The notes under the pieces: generated by a model | Told to the model about the DNA's origin: nothing | Database searches by the model: none | The model's input: the letters and a program-made list of their open reading frames with translations, nothing else | Shown here: piece after piece, positions 52,669-61,725 of the stretch | Position numbering within the stretch: position 1 is the first letter of the stretch | Layout of the letters: each line of letters starts with the position of its first letter | Position numbers and translations under genes: made by a program | DNA from: Undibacterium paludis | GTDB taxonomy: Bacteria > Pseudomonadota > Gammaproteobacteria > Burkholderiales > Burkholderiaceae_D | Direction: 5' to 3' | Assembly (NCBI RefSeq): GCF_022568815.1 | Contig: NZ_JAKZHX010000009.1 | Span: forward strand, 248,001 to 312,000 | DNA: 64,000 nt

Positions 52669-53246
52669 GTTTTACTCCAGGCACGCAGGCCCATGATCGC
52701 CATCACAACAAAGATGGCATACAAAATAGCTGTCAGCATCAAGCCTTTGTAGATATACAGGGCGACATACAAGACATCAACAACTATCCAGACATGCCAG
52801 TTTTCCAGTTTTTTACGGCTTAACAACACCTGCCCCAACAAACTGCCTGCTGTCAGAAAACCGTCAGCATAAGGCACATCCGTGTCAGTAAAGGTTTTCA
52901 GGAACCAGGACAGCACTACAAATGCAATCACCATGATCCCGAGAAACCCGAATCTATCGTGGCTGCTCAGCAATGTTACCTGCAACCTCTCATACTGATC
53001 ATTGCCACGCAACCAGTTCACCCACCCCCACACAGAAACCAGAATAAAAACAAATTGCAACCCCATGTCACCATATAATCTGGCATCAAAAAATACAATC
53101 GCATACAAGGCTGAAGACAAAATAGAAAATAACCAGCTCCAATGCAGTTGCCGTATATTTAAGGCAACAGTGACTACAGATAGAGCAAAAGAAATCAATT
53201 CCAGCAGGCTTGTACTGAAACCAAATAAGGGGAAAGGGTCATTCAT
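52656..53246 (-). CDS. pnuC: Nicotinamide riboside transporter PnuC
   Basis: 196 aa from ATG 53246; a TTG three codons upstream is unlikely. Seven membrane segments. SWLFSILSSALYAIVFFDARLYGDMGLQ, VSVWGWVNWLRG and WHVWIVVDVLYVALYIYKGL are the PnuC family blocks (with the WxxW and W...D-x-Y substrate-binding residues). It lets nicotinamide riboside diffuse in, and the downstream kinase (13-bp overlap) retains it. No NiaR/NrtR-type operator was recognised. Confidence 0.93.
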   Translation of the reverse strand: MNDPFPLFGFSTSLLELISFALSVVTVALNIRQLHWSWLFSILSSALYAIVFFDARLYGDMGLQFVFILVSVWGWVNWLRGNDQYERLQVTLLSSHDRFGFLGIMVIAFVVLSWFLKTFTDTDVPYADGFLTAGSLLGQVLLSRKKLENWHVWIVVDVLYVALYIYKGLMLTAILYAIFVVMAIMGLRAWSKTCLQ

Positions 53247-53355
53247 TGTACGCAAAAGAAGTAGTTTGATTGCATTATCAATGATTTAGATTGTGATAAG
53301 CCAGGTTTATCCGTTATATTCCTAAGAATCAGACAATGGACAAAAGACTTACCTT

Positions 53356-53853
53356 ATGAAAAAAACTTCAGGATTTACGATCATTGAAATGATGGTAGTC
53401 ATAGCCATCATAGCTATCCTGTCCTCCATCGCTATACCTTCTTATATGTTTAAAATCATCAAGGAACAGTTGGAAGCGGGAGTAAAATTTGCTGATATCG
53501 CAAAAAAACCGGTTGAAACATCTTGGCTGTCCAAACAAAAATTCCCTGCTGATAATCTCGCTGCAGAAATACCTGTTGCCGACAAAATAGTCAGCAATGT
53601 TGTAAGTTCTGTTGCAATACAGGACGGAGCAGTTAATATAACTTTTGGAAATAATGTGAATGGTGTACTCAAAGGCAAAGTACTGACTTTACGCCCAGCA
53701 GTGGTTGAAGATGCTCCAGTAGTGCCAGTCGCCTGGGTTTGTTCGAAGGGACCTGTTCCTGAAAAAATGACGGTAAAAGGGATAGACAACACTACAATTC
53801 CATTATCAAATTTGCCTCCCTATTGCCGCCCCAGGGTCACTGACAGCAAATAG
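53356..53853 (+). CDS. Type IV pilin-like protein
   Basis: 165 aa. Class III signal MKKTSGFTIIEMMVVIAIIAILSSIA: short basic leader, cleavage Gly6/Phe7, Glu at +5 of the mature protein, and the N-terminal hydrophobic helix typical of PilA and pseudopilins. The C-terminal region has two Cys (WVCSKGPVPEK and PPYCRPRV) forming a putative D-loop disulfide. Major pilin or minor pilin cannot be told; no pil assembly genes are nearby. It has its own downstream terminator. The base composition is more A/T-rich than the neighbours, common in pilins. Confidence 0.85.
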   Translation: MKKTSGFTIIEMMVVIAIIAILSSIAIPSYMFKIIKEQLEAGVKFADIAKKPVETSWLSKQKFPADNLAAEIPVADKIVSNVVSSVAIQDGAVNITFGNNVNGVLKGKVLTLRPAVVEDAPVVPVAWVCSKGPVPEKMTVKGIDNTTIPLSNLPPYCRPRVTDSK

Positions 53854-53890
53854 GCCTGCTTGCCCAAATTGGCTCGAGTTCTCATTAGCG

Positions 53891-53921
53891 TAAAAAAAGG
53901 GTTCCAGCGGAACCCTTTTTA
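53891..53921. terminator. Bidirectional terminator between pilin and TonB receptor genes
   Basis: AAAAAGGGTTCC/GGAACCCTTTTT stem with loop AGC, with flanking A and T runs. Lies between convergent genes (stops at 53853 and 53925). Confidence 0.92.
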
Positions 53922-53924
53922 CTT

Positions 53925-56186
53925 TCAGAACTTATGCTCAAGCATGACGCGGAAGGTTGTCGTTGTTGGCGTCGTATTAGTTTGATAACTGGAACCCTTA
54001 CTGTCAACATAAGAGCTGGCGCTGATATTGTCCTGATGAAGGGTGTTGCCCAAGGATGCACGCACATTGGTTTTTGCGTCAAACTTCCACAAGGCATACA
54101 GGTCGAGCACACGCTTTGGAACAGAGTAACTGCTTTGCGCTACCGAAATACGTACCGGACCACCATCCTGGAAACTGGCATTACCACCTATGGTCAAAGG
54201 CAGTTTGTCAAGCTTGTAATCAATGCCGAGATTGGCACTGATCGGGGTCTGTGAGTCAAGCCGGTTATTCGGGCCGGGCACTGAATTCAGGTCAGACCAG
54301 TTGAAAGACAGATTAGCCCTGAAATCAATTGCCGGCGCCTCCGCCATCAAGGCGCGCAAAGGCAACTTGGCTTCCAGTTCTATGCCCTTGGTGGTGGCCT
54401 GGCCGGCGTTAACCGGCATGCTGACCCAGGTTCCATTGGCTTCCTGGGACACGGTGGAGAGCACGATATTGTCTATCTTGCGCACATACACGCTGGCGCT
54501 GAGCATGCCACCACCTGGCAGGTAATGTTCATATGCCATATCCAGGCCCCAGGCCAGTTCCGGCTTGAGGTTGGGGTTGCCTGTGTAATCAGGACTGGTG
54601 GCGCTGTTATTATTTGAAATAAAGCGGCGCGGTATCAGGCGGCTGGTGTCCGGCGCCTTGTAGGTACGTGTGATACCAAGCCTGACCTGATCATTCTTAC
54701 TGTCTGGCAGCTTGTACAGAGTCTGCAATATCGGACTCCAGACGCTGGACTTGTTATGCACTTCGCTATAAGTATTCCCCTTGCTGCGGGTATCAAGCCC
54801 CTCCCAGCGCAAACCACCATAGACGGACCATTGCTTGGTGACATTCCACTCATCCTGGGCGAACAGGGCCAGGCGGGTCACATCTGCATCAAAGTCCTCA
54901 TTCAACTGGATAGGCTTCAAGGGGATTTTTTGCAATTCAGTCACATAAACCACGTCTGCTTGTTCGCGGGTTTCGCTACGTTTGCTATAAGCGCCATCCC
55001 AACCAAAGACAAAAGAATGATTTTCGACATATGGCGCGCTGTACTTGCCAGCCATGGTCAAACCCTTGTCCGTACCACCAGAAGTAGACTTGCGATCCAG
55101 TATCTGGGCACTACTTGGGTCATAACCTGCCAGCCCGACATCAGTATTACGCTTGTTGTAATTGACGCCGAGCTTGACGTCCAGCTTGGCGCTATCAGCC
55201 AGCTTGTGTATCCAGTTCAGATTGGTGCGGAACATGGCGGAGTTCGACTGAATCTGCTGAAGGTCACTCGCATAAATATTGAGCGCACCAGTCGACAATT
55301 CACGATTGTGACCAACAAAACGGCTGGCATTGACGAAACTTTGCGTCGTCAGTGTATCGCCATTCTCAAAACTCCAGTTAATGCGCGGTGAAAATCCGAC
55401 ATTGTTAAACGTACCCCAGCCCAGTATATCGGTATGTCCGCGCTGGGTATTGCCAGCTGCGTCAGTCCTGACTTCGTCGATATAACTCGGACGCTCATAC
55501 TGGCCATGATTGAGGTTGCCAGAAACTGAATAAGACATGCGGCCAGCCTTATCCGAAACCTGGTAATTGAGGTTGCCGCCATACTTGCCACCATCTTCAA
55601 ACAGGCCCGCCTTCAGCTCTCTTTGTGCTGTCTGCACACTTTTCTTCAGGACGATATTGATGGACCCGGCAATAGATTGCGTGCTCAATTCTGCCGTCGC
55701 AGCACGAATGACTTCTATCCTCTCTATCATGTCAGGAGACAGGGAATCCAGCGAAAAGCCTGGCGGGCTTGGCTCACCATTCAACATGATCTGGGTATAG
55801 CCCGCGCCTAATCCGCGCATACGGATATCGCCGCCACGCCCCTGTACACCACCCATGGTCACGCCAGGCAAACGTTTCAATACCTCACCAACGGTTGTAT
55901 CGCCATAGCGTACGATATCTTCCTGCGTCACGACAATTTTGGTGGCCGTGTCCTGGCGGCGCTCATCATAATTGCGCGCACCCTGCACTTCCACCTTTTG
56001 CATTTTTGACTCCAGAGCCTTGGGGTCGGTTTTCTCAGCTGCCTTGGCTGTCGGTTTTTCTGCTTTTTTTTCAGTCGTTTCTGACCTTGAAGGATCAACT
56101 GTCTGAGCATATGAAGACTGGCTAAAAGTTGCCAGGATCGCCATGGACAAGATTGTCGGGCGTAAAGTAAGGCGGTTCACTCGCAT
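53925..56186 (-). CDS. TonB-dependent outer-membrane receptor
   Basis: 753 aa from ATG 56186 (MRVNRLTLRPTILSMAILAT); the frame is open further upstream without a start signal. Signal peptide ends near SSYAQ (28). A Lys/Glu/Ala-rich linker (residues ~30-75) precedes the plug (VTQEDIVRYGDTTVGEVLKRLPGVTMGG, RMRGLGAGYTQIMLNGEPSPPGF) and a 22-stranded barrel with an ordinary C-terminal Phe (MLEHKF). Ligand unknown: siderophore, heme or sugar/peptide. No Fur box, exbB or periplasmic binder is adjacent, so iron specificity cannot be assumed. Confidence 0.92.
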   Translation of the reverse strand: MRVNRLTLRPTILSMAILATFSQSSYAQTVDPSRSETTEKKAEKPTAKAAEKTDPKALESKMQKVEVQGARNYDERRQDTATKIVVTQEDIVRYGDTTVGEVLKRLPGVTMGGVQGRGGDIRMRGLGAGYTQIMLNGEPSPPGFSLDSLSPDMIERIEVIRAATAELSTQSIAGSINIVLKKSVQTAQRELKAGLFEDGGKYGGNLNYQVSDKAGRMSYSVSGNLNHGQYERPSYIDEVRTDAAGNTQRGHTDILGWGTFNNVGFSPRINWSFENGDTLTTQSFVNASRFVGHNRELSTGALNIYASDLQQIQSNSAMFRTNLNWIHKLADSAKLDVKLGVNYNKRNTDVGLAGYDPSSAQILDRKSTSGGTDKGLTMAGKYSAPYVENHSFVFGWDGAYSKRSETREQADVVYVTELQKIPLKPIQLNEDFDADVTRLALFAQDEWNVTKQWSVYGGLRWEGLDTRSKGNTYSEVHNKSSVWSPILQTLYKLPDSKNDQVRLGITRTYKAPDTSRLIPRRFISNNNSATSPDYTGNPNLKPELAWGLDMAYEHYLPGGGMLSASVYVRKIDNIVLSTVSQEANGTWVSMPVNAGQATTKGIELEAKLPLRALMAEAPAIDFRANLSFNWSDLNSVPGPNNRLDSQTPISANLGIDYKLDKLPLTIGGNASFQDGGPVRISVAQSSYSVPKRVLDLYALWKFDAKTNVRASLGNTLHQDNISASSYVDSKGSSYQTNTTPTTTTFRVMLEHKF

Positions 56187-56425
56187 ATAGATATTATTGT
56201 GGCAATAGTCGTAGATAATAAGCCTGAGACCATACCACATGGTGCTAAGTTCCGGGGGAGCAAGCAAAGCTGACTGCAGCAGCCTTGCCACAACCAGGCT
56301 TTACAAGCCCTGAAAACTCTTACAAATAAATTTTTGAAACAATGGAAACAGAGATTTACACTGTAAGTGTCAACCGAAAACAGGTTCAGGCATTGTAGGT
56401 ATAGCTGCTTTAACAGGAGGCTATC

Positions 56426-56617
56426 GTGCGTATCAAACTTTTAATTTCCCTGGCTCTGGCCGTTTCAACTCTTGCCCTGTCTGGTTGCGTCGTCGCACCA
56501 GCTCCAGGGTATGGCTATGGTTATGGTGGCCCCAATGTCTATGTCAGGCCAGCACCCGTTATAATTGACGTTGGCCCACGCTGGGGTGGTGGCTACCATC
56601 ACTGGCGTCGCTGGTAA
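56426..56617 (+). CDS. Small Gly/Tyr-rich lipoprotein
   Basis: 63 aa. GTG 56426 follows AGGAGG at ideal spacing. The signal ends in the lipobox LALSGC (Cys21), so it is a lipoprotein. The mature part is Gly/Tyr/Pro/His-rich (APGYGYGYGGPNVYVRP and GGGYHHWRRW). Such short Gly/His/Arg-rich lipoproteins are common in betaproteobacteria; role unknown, metal binding possible. Confidence 0.72.
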   Translation: MRIKLLISLALAVSTLALSGCVVAPAPGYGYGYGGPNVYVRPAPVIIDVGPRWGGGYHHWRRW

Positions 56618-56669
56618 GGCAATTGGTGCTCGTCTTAAGTCGCCTGCAGGGCCAAAATCTGGTTCTGCC

Positions 56670-57416
56670 TTACTCAAATACCGGGGCAATAGCCAGTGGC
56701 ATTTGCTGCGCCAGTATCTGCCCCTTCTCTGGCCATTCATTGAACTTCAGGCTTGCTGTTTTATAGGCCTTTGAACTCTCATCAGGAAAAGCTGCCGCCT
56801 CCTGGACAAGCAAGACATGAACATGCAAGTCTGCACCACGAAAACTGATGCCTGCCTGCTTCAGGTTTTTGGGGAAAGAAAAACGCACACCTACACAAGA
56901 TTTCCCATTCACCCTGGCGTCACCAACAGTTTTAAGATAAGTCTGCGCCTGCTCACAAGCTGTACGCAAGTCAGCCATATCGTATACACCGTCAGCCCGG
57001 GGCACGATGGATATCCGCCCCTGAAAATCCACCTGGGTCACAGCCTGGTTCAACATCAACTCAGCATTTTCATCATAAGCTGCCTTGAGCAAGGGAAAGC
57101 TGGCGCGCCCGACCGCATCGAGCGGCAAACTCAGACGCATGCTCTTGCTGACCAGGATCAATTGCAAGTCATCAGGCAAGGGCTGGCTGGTTTTAGAAAC
57201 TACCTGGAAATGATTTTGTATGAAGTGTTTGGGTTTGCCATATTTTTCAAACTGTATCATCGCCTTGTAGGCGTTACGATAGCTAACCCAGGTAACATCC
57301 GCCTTTTTGCCAGCATCCGCTGACTTCGGGACCGTATCTGCGCTATTTGTCTGCGCACATGTCAGTCCCGATGCAAGCAGCATCATGGCAAAAATGGTGG
57401 AATACTTCATCTTCAT
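56670..57416 (-). CDS. Exported protein of unknown function
   Basis: 248 aa. Signal peptide residues 1-22 (ending LTCAQT). The mature protein has blocks such as VTWVSYRNAYKAMIQFEKYG, LQLILVSKSMRLSLPLDAVGRASFPL and LHVHVLLVQEAAAFPDESS, predicted mixed alpha/beta. One pair of Cys (RTACEQ and KSCVGVRF, ~45 apart) may form a disulfide. The plan is loosely reminiscent of DUF2987 proteins, a suggestion only. It follows the MipA-like gene by 15 bp and is probably in the same operon. Confidence 0.62.
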   Translation of the reverse strand: MKMKYSTIFAMMLLASGLTCAQTNSADTVPKSADAGKKADVTWVSYRNAYKAMIQFEKYGKPKHFIQNHFQVVSKTSQPLPDDLQLILVSKSMRLSLPLDAVGRASFPLLKAAYDENAELMLNQAVTQVDFQGRISIVPRADGVYDMADLRTACEQAQTYLKTVGDARVNGKSCVGVRFSFPKNLKQAGISFRGADLHVHVLLVQEAAAFPDESSKAYKTASLKFNEWPEKGQILAQQMPLAIAPVFE

Positions 57417-57431
57417 GCTTTTATATACAAA

Positions 57432-58256
57432 TTAAAATCGATATGCCAAACCGGAATAAACGGTCACATAATCACGCTTGCCCAACCATAAACTGTCTTT
57501 GTCGGTATTGAGCTGATGAGAAGCAGTAATATGCGAAGTCAACAACCATGAAGAACTGAACTCCCAATTCCAGTTCAATCCCAGATAAACATTCCTCACA
57601 TCGGCATTAGTGTTCACGACAGGTTTCAGGGCCTTGCTTGCACCATCACAGGGACTGCAGTTGGTCACAGCAAAACCAGGATTCGACAAAGCTGTTGTTT
57701 CAGGATCAAAACTGGAGCCGCTGGCATCATAAAACCGTTTGCTCCAGGTAAAACCTGCCGACAGGGCCATACCGTGATGACTGGCCAGCTTATGGTAGCT
57801 GCGGGCCTCCAGATTCAGATAGTTCGTATTTTTCCCGGCACCTGTACCAAACAGCAATTTGCTACTCAAACGCAGATTGGCGCGCGGGTAAACATTGAAA
57901 AACCCGCCCAGCTGGAAACTGCCGTCAATATCCCCGAAACCGGCCAGTTTGCGTGCCGCAGAAGAACTGCAACCACGCTGATACGCCAGCAAAGGACCAT
58001 ACTCCATTTCACTAGACTTGCTAAAGTGCATACCCAGGTTGGTATTGCGCAGGAATACGCCGTTGCTCCACTGCATTTGCACATTTGGCATGATCCTGGT
58101 TTTTTGTTCGCCACCAAGTTCACAGCTGGGTTCAGACAGCACCCCCAGACCAAGATAGGTATCGGTACTGCCGTCCGGCAACATGCTGGCAGCCGGGGTC
58201 TGCGCAAAAGCGATTTGCGTACTACCTAATAGAAGAATTAAGGAAATGGATTTCAT
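57432..58256 (-). CDS. MipA/OmpV-like outer-membrane protein
   Basis: 274 aa from ATG 58256 (MKSISLILLLGSTQIAFAQT), with a signal of 18 residues; the upstream-open frame is not used. Repeated amphipathic beta strands (YLGLGVLSEPSCELGG, YVTVYSGLAYRF) and a C-terminal YRF indicate an outer-membrane barrel of the MipA/OmpV type. Four Cys residues are unusual for a barrel: CELGG, GCSSSAAR and NCSPCDG, the last as a CxxC. First gene of a two-gene unit. Confidence 0.72.
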   Translation of the reverse strand: MKSISLILLLGSTQIAFAQTPAASMLPDGSTDTYLGLGVLSEPSCELGGEQKTRIMPNVQMQWSNGVFLRNTNLGMHFSKSSEMEYGPLLAYQRGCSSSAARKLAGFGDIDGSFQLGGFFNVYPRANLRLSSKLLFGTGAGKNTNYLNLEARSYHKLASHHGMALSAGFTWSKRFYDASGSSFDPETTALSNPGFAVTNCSPCDGASKALKPVVNTNADVRNVYLGLNWNWEFSSSWLLTSHITASHQLNTDKDSLWLGKRDYVTVYSGLAYRF

Positions 58257-58479
58257 TCTGAATAAATTTAAGTCGTCGGTATACCCATCCTGATTACAAC
58301 ACATAAAACAAGCTGGTTTCAATCGTGTAAGGGAATGAGGAAACCGCATCATAGACATTTATTACCACTTTCACAATGTCAACTCCTGGCAGGCCAGATA
58401 CATATTGTTTTCTAGTTTTCTGACTGCAGATTGTGCAGCACCACATACCGCACAAGCCTGCCTCTCCATTAAGCCAAAT

Positions 58480-59289
58480 TCAGGGAGTCATTGCATTACC
58501 TGAAATCACATCAACATATAAACGCACATAATTTTTCGCCATCATGTCGGCGGCAAACAAAGTTTGAACCCGCCTCTGCGCAAGTTTCCCCATTTGCAAA
58601 GCCAGGCAGGGATAATTCCACAGTCGCGCCATGGCACCGCGCAACGCCAGTACATCTTCAGGTACGACCACCAGGCCCGCCTCTACCGCAATATCAAGGT
58701 ACCTGCCACCTGTGTCTGATTCACAGTAAATCACTGGCCGGCCAAATATCGCCGCTTCCAAAAAAGAAACCCCGTCCTTACGCTTATTGGCGGGAAATAC
58801 CAGTCCATAACACAGGCTCAACAAAGCCAGTTTGTCTTCTTCAGGCAAAGAACCAAGAAAGTGGACGTTGTCCAGCCCAAGTTCCAGGGCCTGCTGTTTC
58901 AAGGCCTGTTCTTCTGGCCCCTGACCGACTATTACCAACATCATGTCAGTGCCGGTCAAGGCCTCCAACAAGGTATGCAAGCCTCTGCGATATAGCAACC
59001 CACCGACAAACAAATAGAAACGTCGATCAAAGCGCTGCTGCCATTTGACAATCAATTCATCCCTGGCTTCAGGGTATCTGCCTACGTCAACTCCATAAGC
59101 GGTAGCCCCGACCCTGCCGCGATGACTCTGGATGCTATTGGCAGGCAAACATTCAGGGTTGGCAATTACCAGCTTGTCGACATCGTTCAAGAGCCAGCGC
59201 CACAAAGGCCGATAGACTTTTTCAAGAAATTTCTTGTACACGATGTCCGCTCTAGTTAACCTGTAAATAAGCTGCGTTATATTTTTTGC
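58480..59289 (-). pseudogene. 5'-truncated family-4 glycosyltransferase
   Basis: The frame holds the GT-B C-terminal domain of a GT4 enzyme: FLFVGGLLYRRGLHTLLEALTG, MLVIVGQGPEEQALKQQA, and KRKDGVSFLEAAIFGRPVIYCES with the E-x7-E donor motif. The N-terminal acceptor domain is almost wholly missing. The open frame begins directly after a TAG at 59292-59290 and enters at a point (LTRADIVYKKFLEKVYRPLW) that aligns with the middle of typical family members (HSDIVxQKxxxxxYRPL). No ATG lies in the first 17 codons; a GTG at 59241 has no good RBS. Full GT4 enzymes have ~370 residues, here at most 270. Probably inactive. Confidence 0.72.
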
Positions 59290-59450
59290 CTATTGTTTGC
59301 AAATTGCCTGGCAAATCAACTGACTGATCCTGTAATACTACCTACCCGGCATCAATGTAAAACACTGTATTTGAAACTGCGGCCACCATGAATCAACATC
59401 TTAGAGAAATGAAGCAGACGAGTCTTCCCTGACTTGTCGCGCAAATGTCA

Positions 59451-60776
59451 TCAATTTGTAGCCAGGCCGGCAGGCAAGAAGATAGTGAATCTGGCGCCAC
59501 CATATTCACCTTGCGCCACACTAATCCTGCCGCCATGCGCCTGCACGGCTTTTTGAGCGATAGCCAATCCCAATCCAAAGCCACCCGTATTGCGGTCGCG
59601 ACTGCGGTCCAGGCGATAGAATGGCTCGAAAATACGTTCGCGCTCATCTTCTGGTATGCCTGGGCCATCATCCTCCAGACTAATTTCCATACCCACTCCT
59701 GGAATGCGACAAGCGCTCAACCATATACTGTCATTGGTGTATTTGGCTGCATTGCGCAACAAATTACTGACCGCCCTGGCCAACAGGCGCGGATCACCAA
59801 CCATCATCCCCAGATCAGCGGGCAATACAGTTTTTACCTGATGCTCCTGCAATACATGCTGCAAGCCGTCGACACAGTCTTGCAGGCAGGTACCCAAAGA
59901 AAATTCACTGGCCTGCAAGGGGGCTGCCTGATCCAGCTTGCCCAGATCCAGCAATTCGCTAACCATGGTATTCAACTCTGTAATATCAGCCCCCATGGCT
60001 TGCAGGCGCGGCTCCAGCAGGGGATTTTTGGCTGCATTGCGCAACAACTCCAGGGCAAATTCCAGCCTGGCTATGGGCGTACGTAACTCATGTGAGACTG
60101 AGTGCAACAGGTTTCTTTGCGCATCGAGCAGCTCCTCTATGCGCTCTGCCATCTGGTTCATGCGCTGCGCCAGGGGGTGAATGCTGTCGCGTTCACTGGT
60201 CTGTGCCCTGACCTTCAAATGACCTGCGCCAAATTCATCGGCCACCTTTTCCAGTGCCTGCAAACCACGCCAATGCGAACTTGACCACAGCGCGATAGGG
60301 ATCAACAGGCATACTGCAACGATGATATAACGCAGCACTTCCGTCTTCAGTACCGGTGCGACATCAATAGGCAGATCCTGCGCAAGGATGACGTCTTCAT
60401 CACTACCTATATAGCGCTCACCTTTCAGGTCCACCCGTCGATAAAAAGACTTGTCTGCGACGTTGATCACCACTTCGCCGCGCAGCAATTGCGCCTGACG
60501 GCTGGCATTGAGCGTTTCCTTTGCAGTTTGCAAAGGAATCAGGTCAAAGCGGGCGTGGGTAATTTCCCTGAGCTTGTTCAGGCGTGGCAGCCATTCATCG
60601 GGCCCGGCCTGGTCGACATATTCACTCAACAGAAGTATCTGGCCGGAAGCCTGTTGCTCTGCCACCTCATCAAAAGGGTCGCCAAAGAACATGCTGATGA
60701 CCAGATAGATGGCAATGGTGGCAACGCTGATGGACAGCATCACCAGGGTAAAAAATCGCAGAAACAGGCGATTCAT
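59451..60776 (-). CDS. RstB-like sensor histidine kinase
   Basis: 441 aa from ATG 60776; a GTG one codon upstream is as likely. N-terminal helix 8-30, a periplasmic domain of ~125 residues, a second helix near 157-177, a HAMP linker (GLQALEKVADEFGAGHLKVRAQ), then HisKA (LLHSVSHELRTPIARLEFAL with the phosphorylated His) and the ATPase domain (LLRNAAKYTN, EDDGPGIPEDER, GGFGLGLAIAQK). Layout and linkage resemble RstB of E. coli. The stop of the response-regulator gene is directly before its start. Stimulus unknown. Confidence 0.92.
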   Translation of the reverse strand: MNRLFLRFFTLVMLSISVATIAIYLVISMFFGDPFDEVAEQQASGQILLLSEYVDQAGPDEWLPRLNKLREITHARFDLIPLQTAKETLNASRQAQLLRGEVVINVADKSFYRRVDLKGERYIGSDEDVILAQDLPIDVAPVLKTEVLRYIIVAVCLLIPIALWSSSHWRGLQALEKVADEFGAGHLKVRAQTSERDSIHPLAQRMNQMAERIEELLDAQRNLLHSVSHELRTPIARLEFALELLRNAAKNPLLEPRLQAMGADITELNTMVSELLDLGKLDQAAPLQASEFSLGTCLQDCVDGLQHVLQEHQVKTVLPADLGMMVGDPRLLARAVSNLLRNAAKYTNDSIWLSACRIPGVGMEISLEDDGPGIPEDERERIFEPFYRLDRSRDRNTGGFGLGLAIAQKAVQAHGGRISVAQGEYGGARFTIFLPAGLATN

Positions 60777-60779
60777 CAC

Positions 60780-61466
60780 CTAATCCCAGGCTGACGGGCT
60801 GAACAGATAGCCCTCACCCCACACCGTCTTGATTTTATCGGCTTGAGCATCATCAAATTTTCGCCGCAAACGAGAAATTTTATTGTCTATGCTGCGGTCC
60901 AGTCCATCAAATTCTATACCGCGCATCTGTATCAAAATATCGTTACGCGACAAGACTTTGCCAGCGGCTTCTGCCAACACCAGCAAGAGCTTGAATTCAG
61001 CACTGTTGAGATCAACTTCCTGGTCACGCCAGGACACAGTACGGTCACTGCGACACAAACGGAATGCACCAAACACCAGATCATCCGTCTCGCTGACCGG
61101 CGCCTCCTTCACCCTGCGCAACAGGGCCCGCAGGCGGGCCAACAAAATCCTTGGCTGTACCGGCTTGTTGACATAATCGTCAGCTCCCTGCTCCAGTCCG
61201 GATACTTCATCAAAAGCATCTTCCCGCGCCGTCAATATCAGGATAGGCACGGGGCTGATGGCGCGCAACTGGCGACACACGACCATGCCATCCATGCCTG
61301 GCAACATCAGGTCAAGCACAACAATATCGGGATTGGTCTGTTGAAAATAGCTGAGGGCAGCGTCACCACGACTGACGACATCTATCGTAAATTCATACTC
61401 ACTGAGGTATTCGACAACCAATGCCGCCAGTTTGGCATCGTCCTCTACCAGCATTACACGAAACAT
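60780..61466 (-). CDS. RstA-like OmpR-family response regulator
   Basis: 228 aa. Receiver: LVEDDAKLAAL, phosphorylated Asp in VVLDLMLPGMDG, Lys in DDYVNKPVQPRI. Winged-helix domain from ~135 (LCRSDRTVSWRDQEVDLNSAEFKLL) ends KIKTVWGEGYLFSP. It is followed without a gap by the histidine kinase gene. Upstream there are two 20-bp direct repeats (61541 and 61577), a plausible own-binding site that also faces the divergent lipoprotein gene. Confidence 0.92.
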   Translation of the reverse strand: MFRVMLVEDDAKLAALVVEYLSEYEFTIDVVSRGDAALSYFQQTNPDIVVLDLMLPGMDGMVVCRQLRAISPVPILILTAREDAFDEVSGLEQGADDYVNKPVQPRILLARLRALLRRVKEAPVSETDDLVFGAFRLCRSDRTVSWRDQEVDLNSAEFKLLLVLAEAAGKVLSRNDILIQMRGIEFDGLDRSIDNKISRLRRKFDDAQADKIKTVWGEGYLFSPSAWD

Positions 61467-61540
61467 GGCTTATCTCCTTTTTGCCCGCATTGTAGTGGAG
61501 CATGGCAAAAATTTGCACAAAATACCGGACAGTTTTCCCC

Positions 61541-61596
61541 AACTTACAATTTTCAGACAATTCCCCTCTATAGCAGAACTTACAAATTGCAGACAA
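61541..61596. promoter_or_regulatory. Two direct repeats between response regulator and lipoprotein genes
   Basis: AACTTACAATTTTCAGACAA at 61541-61560 and AACTTACAAATTGCAGACAA at 61577-61596, 36 bp apart and in the same orientation, 18 of 20 bases equal. The TTACAa/cAGACAA halves recall RstA-type TACA-rich boxes. Likely response-regulator sites in the divergent promoter region. Confidence 0.55.
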
Positions 61597-61725
61597 ATAT
61601 CGGACATTTCGGGAAGGACTTGGTACGGTCGGACCGCTATGCTCTGCCCCACTCAATTTTAATTCATAACCTGGGGCAGGCCATCGCTGCGATGGCACAT
61701 CCCCAACGTATACCGGGTCTACAAC

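Noticed and set aside
53356-53853. Pilin as part of a type IV pilus island
   Set aside because: Only one pilin gene is present, and the neighbours are NAD salvage genes and a TonB receptor; no pil assembly genes are seen.
53925-56186. Iron-siderophore assignment for the TonB receptor
   Set aside because: No Fur-box-like 19-bp palindrome or iron-uptake gene lies next to it, so the ligand is left open.
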